A program made the position numbers and the translations under genes. 64,000 bases of DNA from Eretmocerus hayati. Taxonomy: Eukaryota > Arthropoda > Insecta > Hymenoptera > Aphelinidae. Numbering within the stretch: the first letter of the stretch is position 1; every line of letters begins with the position of its first letter. Location: NCBI GenBank assembly GCA_029851415.1, contig CM056741.1, positions 85,822,282 to 85,886,281 on the forward strand. The letters run 5' to 3'. Positions 10,940 through 23,680 of the stretch are shown piece after piece. The notes beneath the pieces are model-generated. The model was not told the origin of the DNA and did no database searches. It saw only the letters and a program-made list of their open reading frames with translations.

Positions 10940-12895
10940 GAGATCTTAGTATCCTTTAATCGATCTCAATATTGATTCTCAGCATCGGAATCCTCATATC
11001 CTTTCCACCCAAATCAAATTGAATGCTAGATATCAGTATTGAGGACTTGCAATCCTATTTGCAATCGATTCCAGTACTGTTTCCTAGTACTGGAAACATC
11101 GAGATCTCAATCAGCTCCATTCGATTCCAATACTGATTATCAGCATTGCAGACCTCATATCCTATCAACCTGAGTTGGAAAGAATGCTAAATATGAGTAT
11201 TGAGGCCTCTGGATCCTATCTGCCCCAATCGATTTCAGTACTGTTCCTCAGTATCGCGAACGTCGAGATCTCAATCCGCATCAATCGATCTCATTACTGA
11301 TTTCCAGCATCGGGATTCTTATATCTTATCCACCCGAATCTAATTGAATGCCGAATATCAGTATTGAGAACTTCGAGTCCTAATTGCCCGAATCGATTTC
11401 AGTAGTGTTCCTCAGTATTGGGAACATCGAGATCTTAGTATCCTTTAATCGATCTCAATATTGATTCTCAGCATCGGAATCCTCATATCCTTTCCACCCA
11501 AATCAAATTGAATGCTAGATATCAGTATTGAGGACTTGCAATCCTATTTGCAATCGATTCCAGTACTGTTTCCTAGTACTGGAAACATCGAGATCTCATT
11601 CAGCTCCATTCGATTCCAATAATGATTATCAGCTCTGCAGACCTCATATCCTATCAACCTGAGTTGGAAAGAATGCTAAATATGAGTATTGAGGCCTCTG
11701 GATCCTATCTGCCCCAATCGATTTCAGTACTGTTCCTCAGTATCGCGAACGTCGAGATCTCAATCCGCATCAATCGATCTCATTACTGATTTCCAGCATC
11801 GGGATTCTTATATCTTATCCACCCGAATCTAATTGAATGCCGAATATCAGTATTGAGAACTTCGAGTCCTAATTGCCCGAATCGATTTCAGTAGTGTTCC
11901 TCAGTATTGGGAACATCGAGATCTTAGTATCCTTTAATCGATCTCAATATTGATTCTCAGCATCGGAATCCTCATATCCTTTTCACCCAAATCAAATTGA
12001 ATGCTAGATATCAGTATTGAGGACTTGCAATCCTATTTGCAATCGATTCCAGTACTGTTTCCTAGTACTGGAAACATCGAGATCTCAATCAGCTCCATTC
12101 GATTCCAATACTGATTATCAGCATTGCAGACCTCATATCCTATCAACCTGAGTTGGAAAGAATGCTAAATATGAGTATTGAGGCCTCTGGATCCTATCTG
12201 CCCCAATCGATTTCAGTACTGTTCCTCAGTATCGCGAACGTCGAGATCTCAATCCGCATCAATCGATCTCATTACTGATTTCCAGCATCGGGATTCTTAT
12301 ATCTTATCCACCCGAATCTAATTGAATGCCGAATATCAGTATTGAGAACTTCGAGTCCTAATTGCCCGAATCGATTTCAGTAGTGTTCCTCAGTATTGGG
12401 AACATCGAGATCTTAGTATCCTTTAATCGATCTCAATATTGATTCTCAGCATCGGAATCCTCATATCCTTTTCACCCAAATCAAATTGAATGCTAGATAT
12501 CAGTATTGAGGACTTGCAATCCTATTTGCAATCGATTCCAGTACTGTTTCCTAGTACTGGAAACATCGAGATCTCATTCAGCTCCATTCGATTCCAATAA
12601 TGATTATCAGCTCTGCAGACCTCATATCCTATCAACCTGAGTTGGAAAGAATGCTAAATATGAGTATTGAGGCCTCTGGATCCTATCTGCCCCAATCGAT
12701 TTCAGTACTGTTCCTCAGTATCGCGAACGTCGAGATCTCAATCCGCATCAATCGATCTCATTACTGATTTCCAGCATCGGGATTCTTATATCTTATCCAC
12801 CCGAATCTAATTGAATGCCGAATATCAGTATTGAGAACTTCGAGTCCTAATTGCCCGAATCGATTTCAGTAGTGTTCCTCAGTATTGGGAACATC
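10940..12895 (+). repeat. 978 bp dimer of trimers, duplicated
   Basis: Units alternate between a form with GATCTCAATCAGCTCC plus TACTGATTATCAGCATTG and a form with GATCTCATTCAGCTCC plus AATGATTATCAGCTCTG. The pair 10940/11429 is repeated as 11918/12407. After the first tetramer the pair occurs once (8330/8819). The variant CCTTTCCACCC marks both 10940 and 11429 units but not the later ones, so base changes also spread between neighbouring units. Confidence 0.8.
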
Positions 12896-13384
12896 GAGAT
12901 CTTAGTATCCTTTAATCGATCTCAATATTGATTCTCAGCATCGGAATCCTCATATCCTTTTCACCCAAATCAAATTGAATGCTAGATATCAGTATTGAGG
13001 ACTTGCAATCCTATTTGCAATCGATTCCAGTACTGTTTCCTAGTACTGGAAACATCGAGATCTCATTCAGCTCCATTCGATTCCAATAATGATTATCAGC
13101 TCTGCAGACCTCATATCCTAGCAACCTGAGTTGAAATGAATGCTGAATATGAGTATTGAGGCCTCTGGATCCTATCTGCCCGAATCGATTACAGTACTGT
13201 TCCTCAGTATCGCGAACGTCGAGATCTCAATCCGCATCAATCGATCTCATTACTGATTTCCAGCATCGGGATTCTTATATCTTATCCACCCGAATCTAAT
13301 TGAATGCCGAATATCAGTATTGAGAACTTCGAGTCCTAATTGCCCGAATCGATTTCAGTAGTGTTCCTCAGTATTGGGAACATC

Positions 13385-16300
13385 GAGATCTTAGTATCCT
13401 TCAATCGATTTCGATACTGATTCTCAGCATCGGAATCCTTATATCCTTTTCACCCGAATGGAATTGAATGCTAGATATCAGTATTGAGGACTTGCAATCC
13501 TATTTGCAATCAATTCCAGTACTGTTGTCTAGTATTGGGAACATCGAGATCTCAATCAGCTCCATTCGATTCCAATACTGATTATCAGCATTGCAGACCT
13601 CATATCCTATCAACCTGAGTTGAAATGAATGCTAAATATGAGTATCGAGGCCTCTGGATCCCATCTGCCCCAATCGATTTCAGTACTGTTCCTCAGTATC
13701 GCGAACGTCGAGATCTCAATCCGCATCGATTGATCTCAATACTGATTTTCAGCATCGGAATTCTTATATCCTATCCACGTGAATCTAATTGAATGCTGAA
13801 TATCAGAATTGAGAACTTCGAGTCCTATTTGTCCGAATCGAATTCAGTACTGTTCCTCAGTATTGGGAACATCGAGATCTTAGTATCCTTCAATCGATCT
13901 CAATACTGACTCTCAGCATCGGAATCCTTATATCCTCTTCACCCGAATCTAATTGAATGCTAGATATCAGTATTGAGGACTTGCAATCCTATTTGCAATC
14001 GATTCCAGTACTGTTTTCTAGTATTGAAACATCGAGATCGCTCAGCTCCATTCGATTCCAATACTGATTATCAGCATTGCAGACCTCATATCCTATCAAC
14101 CTGAGTTGGAAAGAATGCTAAATATGAGTATCGAGGCCTCTGGATCCTATCTGCCCCAATTGATTTCAGTACTGTTCCTCAGTATCGCGAACATCGAGAT
14201 CTCAATCCGCATCAATCGATCTCATTACTGATTTTCAGCATCGGAATTCTCATATCCTATCCACCTGAATCGAATTGAATGCTGGATATCAGTATTGAGA
14301 ACTTCGAGTCCTATTTGTCCGAATCGATTTCAGTCCTGTTCCACAGTATTGCGAACATCGAGATCTTAGTCTCCTTCAATCGATCTCAATACTGATTCTC
14401 AGCATCCGAATCCTTATATCCTTTTCAGCCGAATCAAATTGAATGCTAGATATCAGTATTGAGGACTTGCAATCCCACTTGCAATCGATTCCAGTACTGT
14501 TTCCTAGTATTGGGAACATCGAGATCTCAATCAGCTCCATTCGATTCCAATACTGATTATCAGCATTGCAGACCTCATATCATTAATCTGAGTTGAAATG
14601 AATGCTGAATATAAGTATCGAGGCCTCTGGGTCCTATCTGCCCCAATCGATTCCAGTACTGTTCCTCAGTATCGCGAACGTCGAGATCTCAATCCGCTTC
14701 AATCGATCTCAAGACTGAATTTCACTACTGCAGACCTCATCTCATAACCACCTGAATCGAATTGGAGGCTGAGTATCAGTATCGAGAACTTAGAATCCTA
14801 TCTGCCTCAAGCGATTCCAGAACCCTTCCTCAGTATTGCGAACATCGGGATCTCAGTCTGCGTCAATCGATCTCGATACTGATTTTCAGCATCGGAATTC
14901 TTATATCCTATCCACCTGAATCGAATTGAATGCTGGATATGAGTATTGAGAACTTCGAGTCCTATTTGTCCGAATCGATTTTAGTCCTGTTCCTCAGTAT
15001 TGCGAACATCGAAATCTTAGTCTCCTTCAATCGATCTCAATACTGATTCTCAGCATCCGAATCCTTATATTTTTTTTCACCCGAATCAAATTGAATGCTA
15101 GATATCAGTATTGAGGACTTGCAATCCCATTTGCAATCGATTCCAGTACTGTTTTCTAGTATTGGGAACATCGAGATCTCAATCAGCTCCATTCGATTCC
15201 AATACTGATTATCAGCATTGCAGACCTCATATCCTATCAACCTGAGTTGAAATGAATGCTGAATATGAGTATCGAGGCCTCTGGATCCTATCTGCCCCGA
15301 TCGATTCCAGTACTGTTCCTCAGTATCGCGAACGTCGAGATTTCGATCCGCTTCAATCGATCTCAATACTGACTTCCACCGTTGCAGACCTCATATCCTA
15401 TTCACCTGGATCGAATTGGAGGCTGAGTATCAGTAGTGAGGACTTGGAATCCTATCTGCCTCAATCGATTCCAGTACCCTTCTTCAGTATTGCGAACGTC
15501 GAGATCTCGATCCGCTTCAATGGATCTCAATACTGATTTTTAGCAATGCAGACCTTACATGATATTTACCACAATCGAATTCAATGCTGGATATCAGTAT
15601 TGAGAACTTGGAATCCTATTTGCAACAATCGATTCCAGTACTGTTTCCTAGTATCGGGAACATCGAGATCTCAATCAGCTTCATTCGATTCCAATGATGA
15701 TTATCAGCTCTGCAGACCTCAATCCTATCAACCTGAGTTGAAATGGATGCTGAGTATAAGTATTGAGGCCTCTGGATCCTATCTGCCCGAATCGATGACA
15801 GTACTGTTCCTCAGTAATGCGAACGTCGAGATCTCAATCCGCTTCAATCGATCTCAATACTGAATTTCACCGTTGCAGACCTCAAATCATATTCACCTGG
15901 ATCGAATTGGAGGCTGAGTATCAGTATCGAGGACATAGAATCCTATCTGCCTCAATCGATTCCAGAACCCTTCCTCAGTATTGCGAACGTCGAGATCTCA
16001 ATCCGCTTCAATCGATCCCAATACTGAATTCCACTACTGCAGATCTCATATCATATTCAACTGAATTAGATTGAATGCTGAATATCTGTAGTGGAGGACT
16101 TGGAATCCTGTCTGCCTCAATCGATTTCAGTACTGTTCCTCAGTATTGGGAACATCGAGATCTTAGTATCCTTCAATCGATTTCAATACTGATTCTCAGC
16201 ATCGGAATCCTTATATCCTTTTCACCCGAATGGAATTGAATGCTAGATATCAGTATTGAGGACTTGCAATCCTATTTGCAATCAATTCCAGTACTGTTGT

Positions 16301-18970
16301 CTAGTATTGGGAACATCGAGATCTCAATCAGCTCCATTCGATTCCAATACTGATTATCAGCATTGCAGACCTCAAATCCTATCAACCTGGGTTGAAATGA
16401 ATGCTAAATATGAGTATCGAGGCCTCTGGATCCTATCTGCCCCAATCGATTTCAGTACTGTTCCTCAGTATCGCGAACGTCGAGATCTCAATCCGCATCG
16501 ATCGATCTCAATACTGACTTTCAGCATCGGAATTCTTATATCCTATCCACGTGAATCTAATTGAATGCTGAATATCAGTATTGAGAACTTCGAGTCCTAT
16601 TTGTCCGAATCGAATTCAGTACTGTTCCTCAGTATTGGGAACATCGAGATCTTAGTATCCTTCAATCGATCGCAATACTGACTCTTAGCATCGGAGCCCT
16701 TATATCCTCTTCACCCGAATCAAATAGAATGCTAGATATCAGTATTGAGGACTTGCAATCCTATTTGCAATCGATTCCAGTACTGTTTTCTAGTATTGGA
16801 ACATCGAGATCTCAATCAGCTCCATTCGATTCCAATACTGATTATCAGCATTGCAGACCTCATAACCTATCAACCTGAGTTGGAAAGAATGCTAAATATG
16901 AGTATCGAGGCCTCTGGATCCTATCTGCCCCAATTGATTCCAGTACTGTTCCTCAGTATCGCGAACGTCGAGATCTCAATCCGCATCAATCGATCTCATT
17001 ACTGATTTTCAGCATCGGAATTCTTATATCCTATCCACGTGAATCTAATTGAATGCTGAATATCAGTATTGAGAACTCCGAGTCCTATTCGTCCGAATCG
17101 ATTTCAGTCCTGTTCCTCAGTATTGCGAACATCGAGATCTTAGTCTCCTTCAATCGATCTCAATACTGATTCTCAGCATCCGAATCCTTATATCCTTTTC
17201 AGCCGAATCAAATTGAATGCTAGATATCAGTATTGAGGACTTGCAATCCCATTTGCAATCGATTCCAGTACTGTTTCCTAGTATTGGGAACATCGAGATC
17301 TCAATCAGCTCCATTCGATTCCAATACTGATTATCAGCATTGCAGACCTCATATCATTAACCTGAGTTGAAATGAATGCTGAATATAAGTATCGAGGCCT
17401 CTGGGTCCTATCTGCCCCAATCGATTTCAGTACTGTTCCCCCGTATCGCGAACGTCGAGATCTCAATCCGCTTCAATCGATCTCAAGACTGAATTTCACT
17501 ACTGCAGACCTCATCTCATAACCACCTGAATCGAATTGGAGGCTGAGTATCAGTATCGAGGACTTAGAATCCTATCTGCCTCAAGCGATTCCAGAACCCT
17601 TCCTCAGTATTGCGAACATCGGGATCTCAGTCTGCGTCAATCGATCTCGATACTGATTTTCAGCATCGGAATTCTTATATCCTATCCACCTGAATCGAAT
17701 TGAATGCTGGATATGAGTATTGAGAACTTCGAGTCCTATTTGTCCGAATCGATTTTAGTCCTGTTCCTCAGTATTGCGAACATCGAGATCTTAGTCTCCT
17801 TCAATCGATCTCAATACTGATTCTCAGCATCCGAATCCTTATATCCTTTCCACCCGAATCAAATTGAATGCTAGATATCAGTATTGAGAACTTGCAATCC
17901 CATTTGCAATCGATTCCAGTACTGTTTCCTAGTATTGGGAACATCGAGATCTCAATCAGCTTCATTCGATTCCAATAATGATTATCAGCACTGCAGACCT
18001 CATATCCTATCAACCAGGATCGAAATGGATGCTGAATATGAGTATCAAGGCCTCTGGATCCTATCTGCTCGAACCGATTTCAGTACTGTTCCTCAGTATT
18101 GCGAACGTCGAGATCGCAATCCGCTTCAATCGATCTCAATACTGAATTTCACCACTGCAGACCTCCTATCATATTCACCTGAATCGAATTGGAGGCTGAG
18201 TATCAGTATCGAGGACTTTGAATCCTATCTGCCTCAATCGATTCCAGAACCCTTCCTCAGTATTGCGAACGTCGAGATCTCAATCCGCTTCAATCGATCT
18301 CAATACTGAATTTCACCACTGCAGACCTCATATCATATTCACCTGAATCAGATTGAATGCTGAATATCTCTTTTGGAGGACTCGGAATCCTATCTGCCTC
18401 AATCGATTCCAGTACCCTTCCTCAGTATTGTGGACGCGGAGATCTCAATCCGCTCCAATCGATCTCAATTCTGATTTTCAGCATTGCAGACCTTAGATGA
18501 TATCTACCACAATCGAATCCCATGCTGAATATCAGTATTGAGAACTTGGAATCCTATCCGCCGAAATCGATTCCAGTACTGTCATTCAGTATTGGAAACA
18601 TCGAGATCCCGATCATCTTCAATCGATTCAATACTGCTTTTCAGCATTGTAGACCTTATATGGTATTCACTCAAATCGAATTGATTGCTAGATATCAGTA
18701 TTGAGAACCTGCAATCCTATTTGCCCCAATCGATTCCAGTACTGTTTCCTAGTATTGGGGACATCGAGATCTCAAACAGCTTCATTCGATTCCAATAATG
18801 ATTATCAGCTCTGCAGACCTCATATCCTCTCAACCTGGATCGGAATGAATGCTGAATATGAGTATCGAGGCCTCTGGATCTTATCTGCTCGAATCGATTC
18901 CAGTTTTGTTCCTCAGTATTGCGAACGTCGAGATCTCAATCCGCTTCAATCGATCTCAATACTGAATTTC
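13385..18970 (+). repeat. Block A
   Basis: This block repeats at 23,681-29,100 with a shift of 10,296 bp that falls to 10,295 bp after a single T insertion at about 15.07 kb, then to 10,131 bp after about 18.2 kb. Its second half repeats again from 47,690 at a constant shift of 31,538 bp. Markers include the 160 bp monomer with CATATCATTAATCTG near 14.58 kb and GTTCCCCCGTATCGCG near 17.43 kb. It contains only satellite. Confidence 0.82.
15070..15077. repeat. 8 bp T run, private 1 bp insertion
   Basis: The usual TTATATCCTTTTCACCC is here TTATAT followed by seven T and CACCC, giving eight T in a row. The A' copy has the usual form. The run shifts the pairing with A' by one base, and is the longest homopolymer I noticed. 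It may be real or a sequencing error. Confidence 0.7.
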
Positions 18971-21900
18971 ACAACTGCAGACCTCATATCATACTCACCT
19001 GAATCAGATTGAATGCTGAATATCTGTATTGGAGAACTTGGAATCCTATCTGCCCCAATCAATTCCAGTACTGTTCCTCAGTATTGCGAACATCGGGATC
19101 TCAGTCTGCGTCAATCGGACTCAATACTGATTTTCAGCATCGGAATTCTTATATCCTATCCACTTGAATCGAATTGAATGCTGAATATCAGTATTGAGAA
19201 CTTCGAGTCCTATTTGTCCGAATCGATTTCAGTCCTGTTCCTCAGTATTGCGAACGTCGAGATCGCAATTCGCTTCAATCGATCTCAATACTGAATTTCA
19301 CCACTGCAGACCTCATATCATACTCACCTGAATCGAATTGGAGGCTGAGTATCAGTATCGAGGACATAGAATCCTATCTGCCTCAATCGATTCCAGAACC
19401 CTTCCTCAGTATTGCGAACGTCGAGATCTCAATCCGCTCCAATCGATCTCAATACTGAATTTCACCACTGCAGATCTCATATCATATTCACCTGAATCAG
19501 ATTGAATGCTGAATATCTGTATTGGAGGACTTGGAATCCTATCTGCCCCAATCGATTTCAGTACTGTCCCTCAGTATTGCGAACATCGAGATCTTAGTCT
19601 CCTTCAATCGATCTCAATACTGATTCTCAGCATCGGAATCCTTATATCCTTCCCTACCGAATCAAATTGAATGCTAGATATCAGTATTGAGGACTTGCAA
19701 TCCTATTTGCAATCGATTCCAGTACTGTTTTCTAGTATTGGGAACATCGAGATCTCAATCAGCTCCATTCGATTCCAATACTGATTATCAGCATTGCAGA
19801 CCTCATATCCTATGAACCTGAATTGAAATGAATGCTGAATATGAGTATTGAGGCCTCTGGATCCTATCTGCCCGAATCGATTACAGTACTGTTTCTCAGT
19901 ATTGCGAACGTGGAGATCTCAGTCCGGTTCAATCGATCTCAATACTGAATTTTACCGTTGCAGACCTCATATCATATTCACCTGGATCGAATTGGAGGCT
20001 GAGTATCAGTATTCAGGATTTGTAATCCTATCTGCCTCAATCGATTCCAGTACCCTTCCTCAGTATTGGGGACACGGAGATCTCAATCCGCTCCATTCGA
20101 TCTCAATTCTGATTTTCAGCATTGCAGACCTTTTCTGATATTCACCACAATTGAATTCAATGCTGAATATCAGTATTGAGGAGTTGGAATCCTATCCGTC
20201 CGAATCGATTCCAGTACTGTTTCTCAGTATTGGAAACATCGAGATCTCAATCATCATCAATCGATTACAATACTGATTTTCAGCATTGCAGACCTTATAT
20301 GATATTCACCTGGATGGAATTCAATGCTGAATATCAGTATTGAGAACCTGCAATCCTATTTGCCCCAATCGATTCCAGTACTGTTTCCTAGTATTGGGAA
20401 CATCGAGATCTCAATCAGCTTCATTCGATTCCAATAATGATTATCAGCACTGCAGACCTCATATCCTATCAACCAGGATCGAAATGGATGCTGAATATGA
20501 GTATCGAGGCCTCTGGATCCTATCTGCTCGAATCGATTTCAGTACTGATCCTCAGTATTGCGAACGTCGAGATCGCAATCCGCTTCAATCGATCTCAATA
20601 CTGAATTTCACCACTGCAGACCTCATATCATATTCACCTGAATCGAATTGGAGGCTGAGTATCAGTATCGAGGACTTTGAATCCTATCTGCCTCAATCGA
20701 TTCCAGAACCCTTCCTCAGTATTGCGAACGTCGAGATCTCAATCCGCTTCAATCGATCTCAATACTGAATTTCACTACTGCAGACCTCATATCATATTCA
20801 ACTGAATCAGATTGAATGCTGAATATCTGTAGTGGAGGACTTGGAATCCTATCTGCCACAATCGATTCCAGTACCCTTCCTCAGTATTGTGGACGCGGAG
20901 ATCTCAATCCGCTCCAATCGATCTCAATCCTGATTTTCAGCATTGCAGACCTTATATGATATTTACCACAATCGAATCCCATGCTGAATATCAGTATTGA
21001 GAACTTGGAATCCTATCCGCCGAAATCGATTCCAGTACTGTCATTCAGTATTGGAAACATCGAGATCCCGATCATCTTCAATCGATTCAATACTGCTTTT
21101 CAGCATTGTAGACCTTATATGGTATTCACTCTAATCGAATTGATTGCTAGATATCAGTATTGAGAACCTGCAATCCTATTTGCCCCAATCGATTCCAGTA
21201 CTGTTTCCTAGTATTGGGGACATCGAGATCTCAAACAGCTTCATTCGATTCCAATAATGATTATCAGCTCTGCAGACCTCATATCCTCTCAACCTGGATC
21301 GGAATGAATGCTGAATATGAGTATCGAGGCCTCTGGATCTTATCTGCTCGAATCGATTCCAGTTTTGTTCCTCAGTATTGCGAACGTCGAGATCTCAATC
21401 CGCTTCAATCGATCTCAATACTGAATTTCACAACTGCAGACCTCATATCATACTCACCTGAATCGAATTGGAGGCTGAGTATCAGTATCGAGGACATAGA
21501 ATCCTATCTGCCTCAATCGATTCCAGAACCCTTCCTCAGTATTGCGAACGTCGAGATCTCAATCCGCTTCAATCGATCTCAATACTGAATCCCACCACTG
21601 CAGATCTCATATCATATTCAACTGAATCAGATTGAATGCTGAATATCTGTAGTGGAGGGCTTGGAATCCTATCTGGCCCAATCGATTTCAGTACTGTTCC
21701 TCAGTATTGGGAACATCGAGATCTTAGTATCCTTCAATCGATTTCAATACTGATTCTCAGCATCGGAATCCTGCTATCCTTTTCACCCGAATCAAATTGA
21801 ATGCTAGATATCAGTATTGAGGACTTGCAATCCTATTCGCAATCGATTCCAGTACTGTTTTCTAGTATTGGGAACATCGAGATCTCAATCCATTCCGATC

Positions 21901-23680
21901 GATCTTAATACCGAATTTCACCGTTGCAGACCTCATATCATATTCACCTGGATCGAATTGGAGGCTGAGTATCAGTATTGAGGAGTTGGAATCCTATCTG
22001 CCTCAATCGATTCCAGTACCCTTCCTCAGTATTGCGGAGGCGGAGATCTCAATCCGCTCCAATCGAACTCAATTCTGATTTTCAGCATTGCAGACCTTAT
22101 ATGATATCTACCACGATCGAATTCAATGCTGAATATCGGTATTGAGAATTTATAATCCTATCTGCCTCAATCGATTCCAGATTCATTCCTCAGTATTGCG
22201 AACGTCGAGATCTCAATCCGCTTCAATCGATCTCAATACTGACTTCCACCGTTGCAGACCTCATATCATATTGACCTGGGTCGAATTGGAGGCTGAGTAT
22301 CAGTAGTGAGGACTTGGAATCCTATCTGCCTCAATCGATTCCAGAACCCTTCCTCAGTATTGCGAACGTCGAGATCTCAATCCGCTTCAATCGATGTTAA
22401 TACTGAATTTCACCACTGCAGACCTCATATCATATTCACCTGAATCAGATTGAATGCTGGATATCTGTATTGGAGGACCTGGAATCCTATCTGCCCCAAT
22501 CGATTCCAGTACTGTTCCTCAGTATTGCGAACATCGAGATCTTAGTCTCCTTCAATCGATCTCAATACTGATTCTCAGCATCCGAATCCTTATATCCTTT
22601 TCACCCGGATCAAATTGAATGCTAGATATCAGTATTAAGGACTTGCAATCCTATTTCCAATCGATTCCAGTACTGTTTTCTAGTATTGGGAACATCGAGA
22701 TCTCAATCAGCTCCATTCGATTCCAATACTGATTATCAGCATTGCAGACCTCATATCCTATCAACCTGAGTTGAAATGAATGCTGAATATGAGTATCGAG
22801 GCCTCTGGATCCTATCTGCCCCGATCGATTTCAGTACTGTTCCTCAGTATCGCGAACGTCGAGATCTCGATCCGCTTCAATCGATCTCAATACTGACTTC
22901 CACCGTTGCAGACCTCATATCATATTCACCTGGATCGAATTGGAGGCTGAGTATCAGTAGTGAGGACTTGGAATCCTATCTGCCTCAATCGATTCCAGTA
23001 CCCTTCTTCAGTATTGCGAACGTCGAGATCTCGATCCGCTTCAATGGATCTCAATACTGATTTTCAGCAATGCAGACCTTATATGATATTTACCACAATC
23101 GAATTCAATGCTGGATATCAGTATTGAGAACTTGGAATCCTATTTGCCCCAATCGATTCCAGTACTGTTTCCTAGTATCGGGAACATCGAGATCTCAATC
23201 AGCTTCATTCGATTCCAATGATGATTATCAGCTCTGCAGACCTCAATCCTATCAACCTGAAATGAAATGGATGCTGAGTATGAGTATTGAGGCCTCTGGA
23301 TCCTATCTGCCCGAATCGATGAAAGTACTGTTCCTCAGTAATGCGATCGTCGAGATCTCAATCCGCTTCAATCGATCTCAATACTGAATTTCACCGTTGC
23401 AGACCTCAAATCATATTCACCTGGATCGAATTGGAGGCTGAGTATCAGTATCGAGGACATAGAATCCTATCTGCCTCAATCGATTCCAGAACCCTTCCTC
23501 AGTATTGCGAACGTCGAGATCTCAATCCGCTTCAATCGATCCCAATACTGAATTCCACCACTGCAGATCTCATATCATATTCAACTGAATCAGATTGAAT
23601 GCTGAATATCTGTAGTGGAGGACTTGGAATCCTGTCTGCCCCAATCGATTTCAGTACTGTTCCTCAGTATTGGGAACATC
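18971..23680 (+). repeat. Block B
   Basis: This block repeats at 43,148-47,689. The shift is 24,178 bp before about 20.16 kb and 24,014 bp after about 20.34 kb, because B has one extra monomer there. Its last part (about 21.8-23.6 kb) is also shared with the middle of block C at about 33.2-35.1 kb (shift 11,424 bp), so B and C overlap in content. Markers are CTTCCCTACCGAATC near 19.65 kb and GGAGGCGGAGATCTC near 22.03 kb. No gene is present. Confidence 0.8.
20178..20341 (+). repeat. Extra 164 bp monomer in B, absent from B'
   Basis: B has GAATATCAGTATTGAG twice, at about 20163 and 20327, with one monomer between them containing ATCCTATCCGTCCG. B' has the sequence once, near 44.34 kb, and continues directly to AACCTGCAATCC. 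The join in B' lies inside the shared direct repeat, the expected product of recombination or slippage between adjacent monomers. Confidence 0.8.

Larger units (their letters stand above)
7187..13873 (+). repeat. Local amplification zone of 489 and 654 bp units
   Basis: The GAGATCTTAGTATCC landmark falls at 7187, 7676, 8330, 8819, 9308, 9797, 10286, 10940, 11429, 11918, 12407, 12896, 13385 and 13874. The spacings are 489 bp except for two 654 bp tetramers (7676 and 10286). Most units share private markers: CTAATTGCCCG, TTCAGTAGTGTTCC, CCTTTAATCG and TAGTACTGGAAACATCG. In the homologous copies at 41.47-42.38 kb and 62.88-63.79 kb these markers occur only once. The zone is therefore a recent expansion of one or two units into about ten. 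The copies differ by only a few bases. Confidence 0.88.

Noticed and set aside
20340..20768. Open frame of 142 codons, recurring at 21160, 44354 and 45174
   Set aside because: Copies are block repeats of the same monomers. Closely related frames elsewhere are cut short by single-monomer indels (for example near 28.46 kb) without any sign of selection to keep them open.
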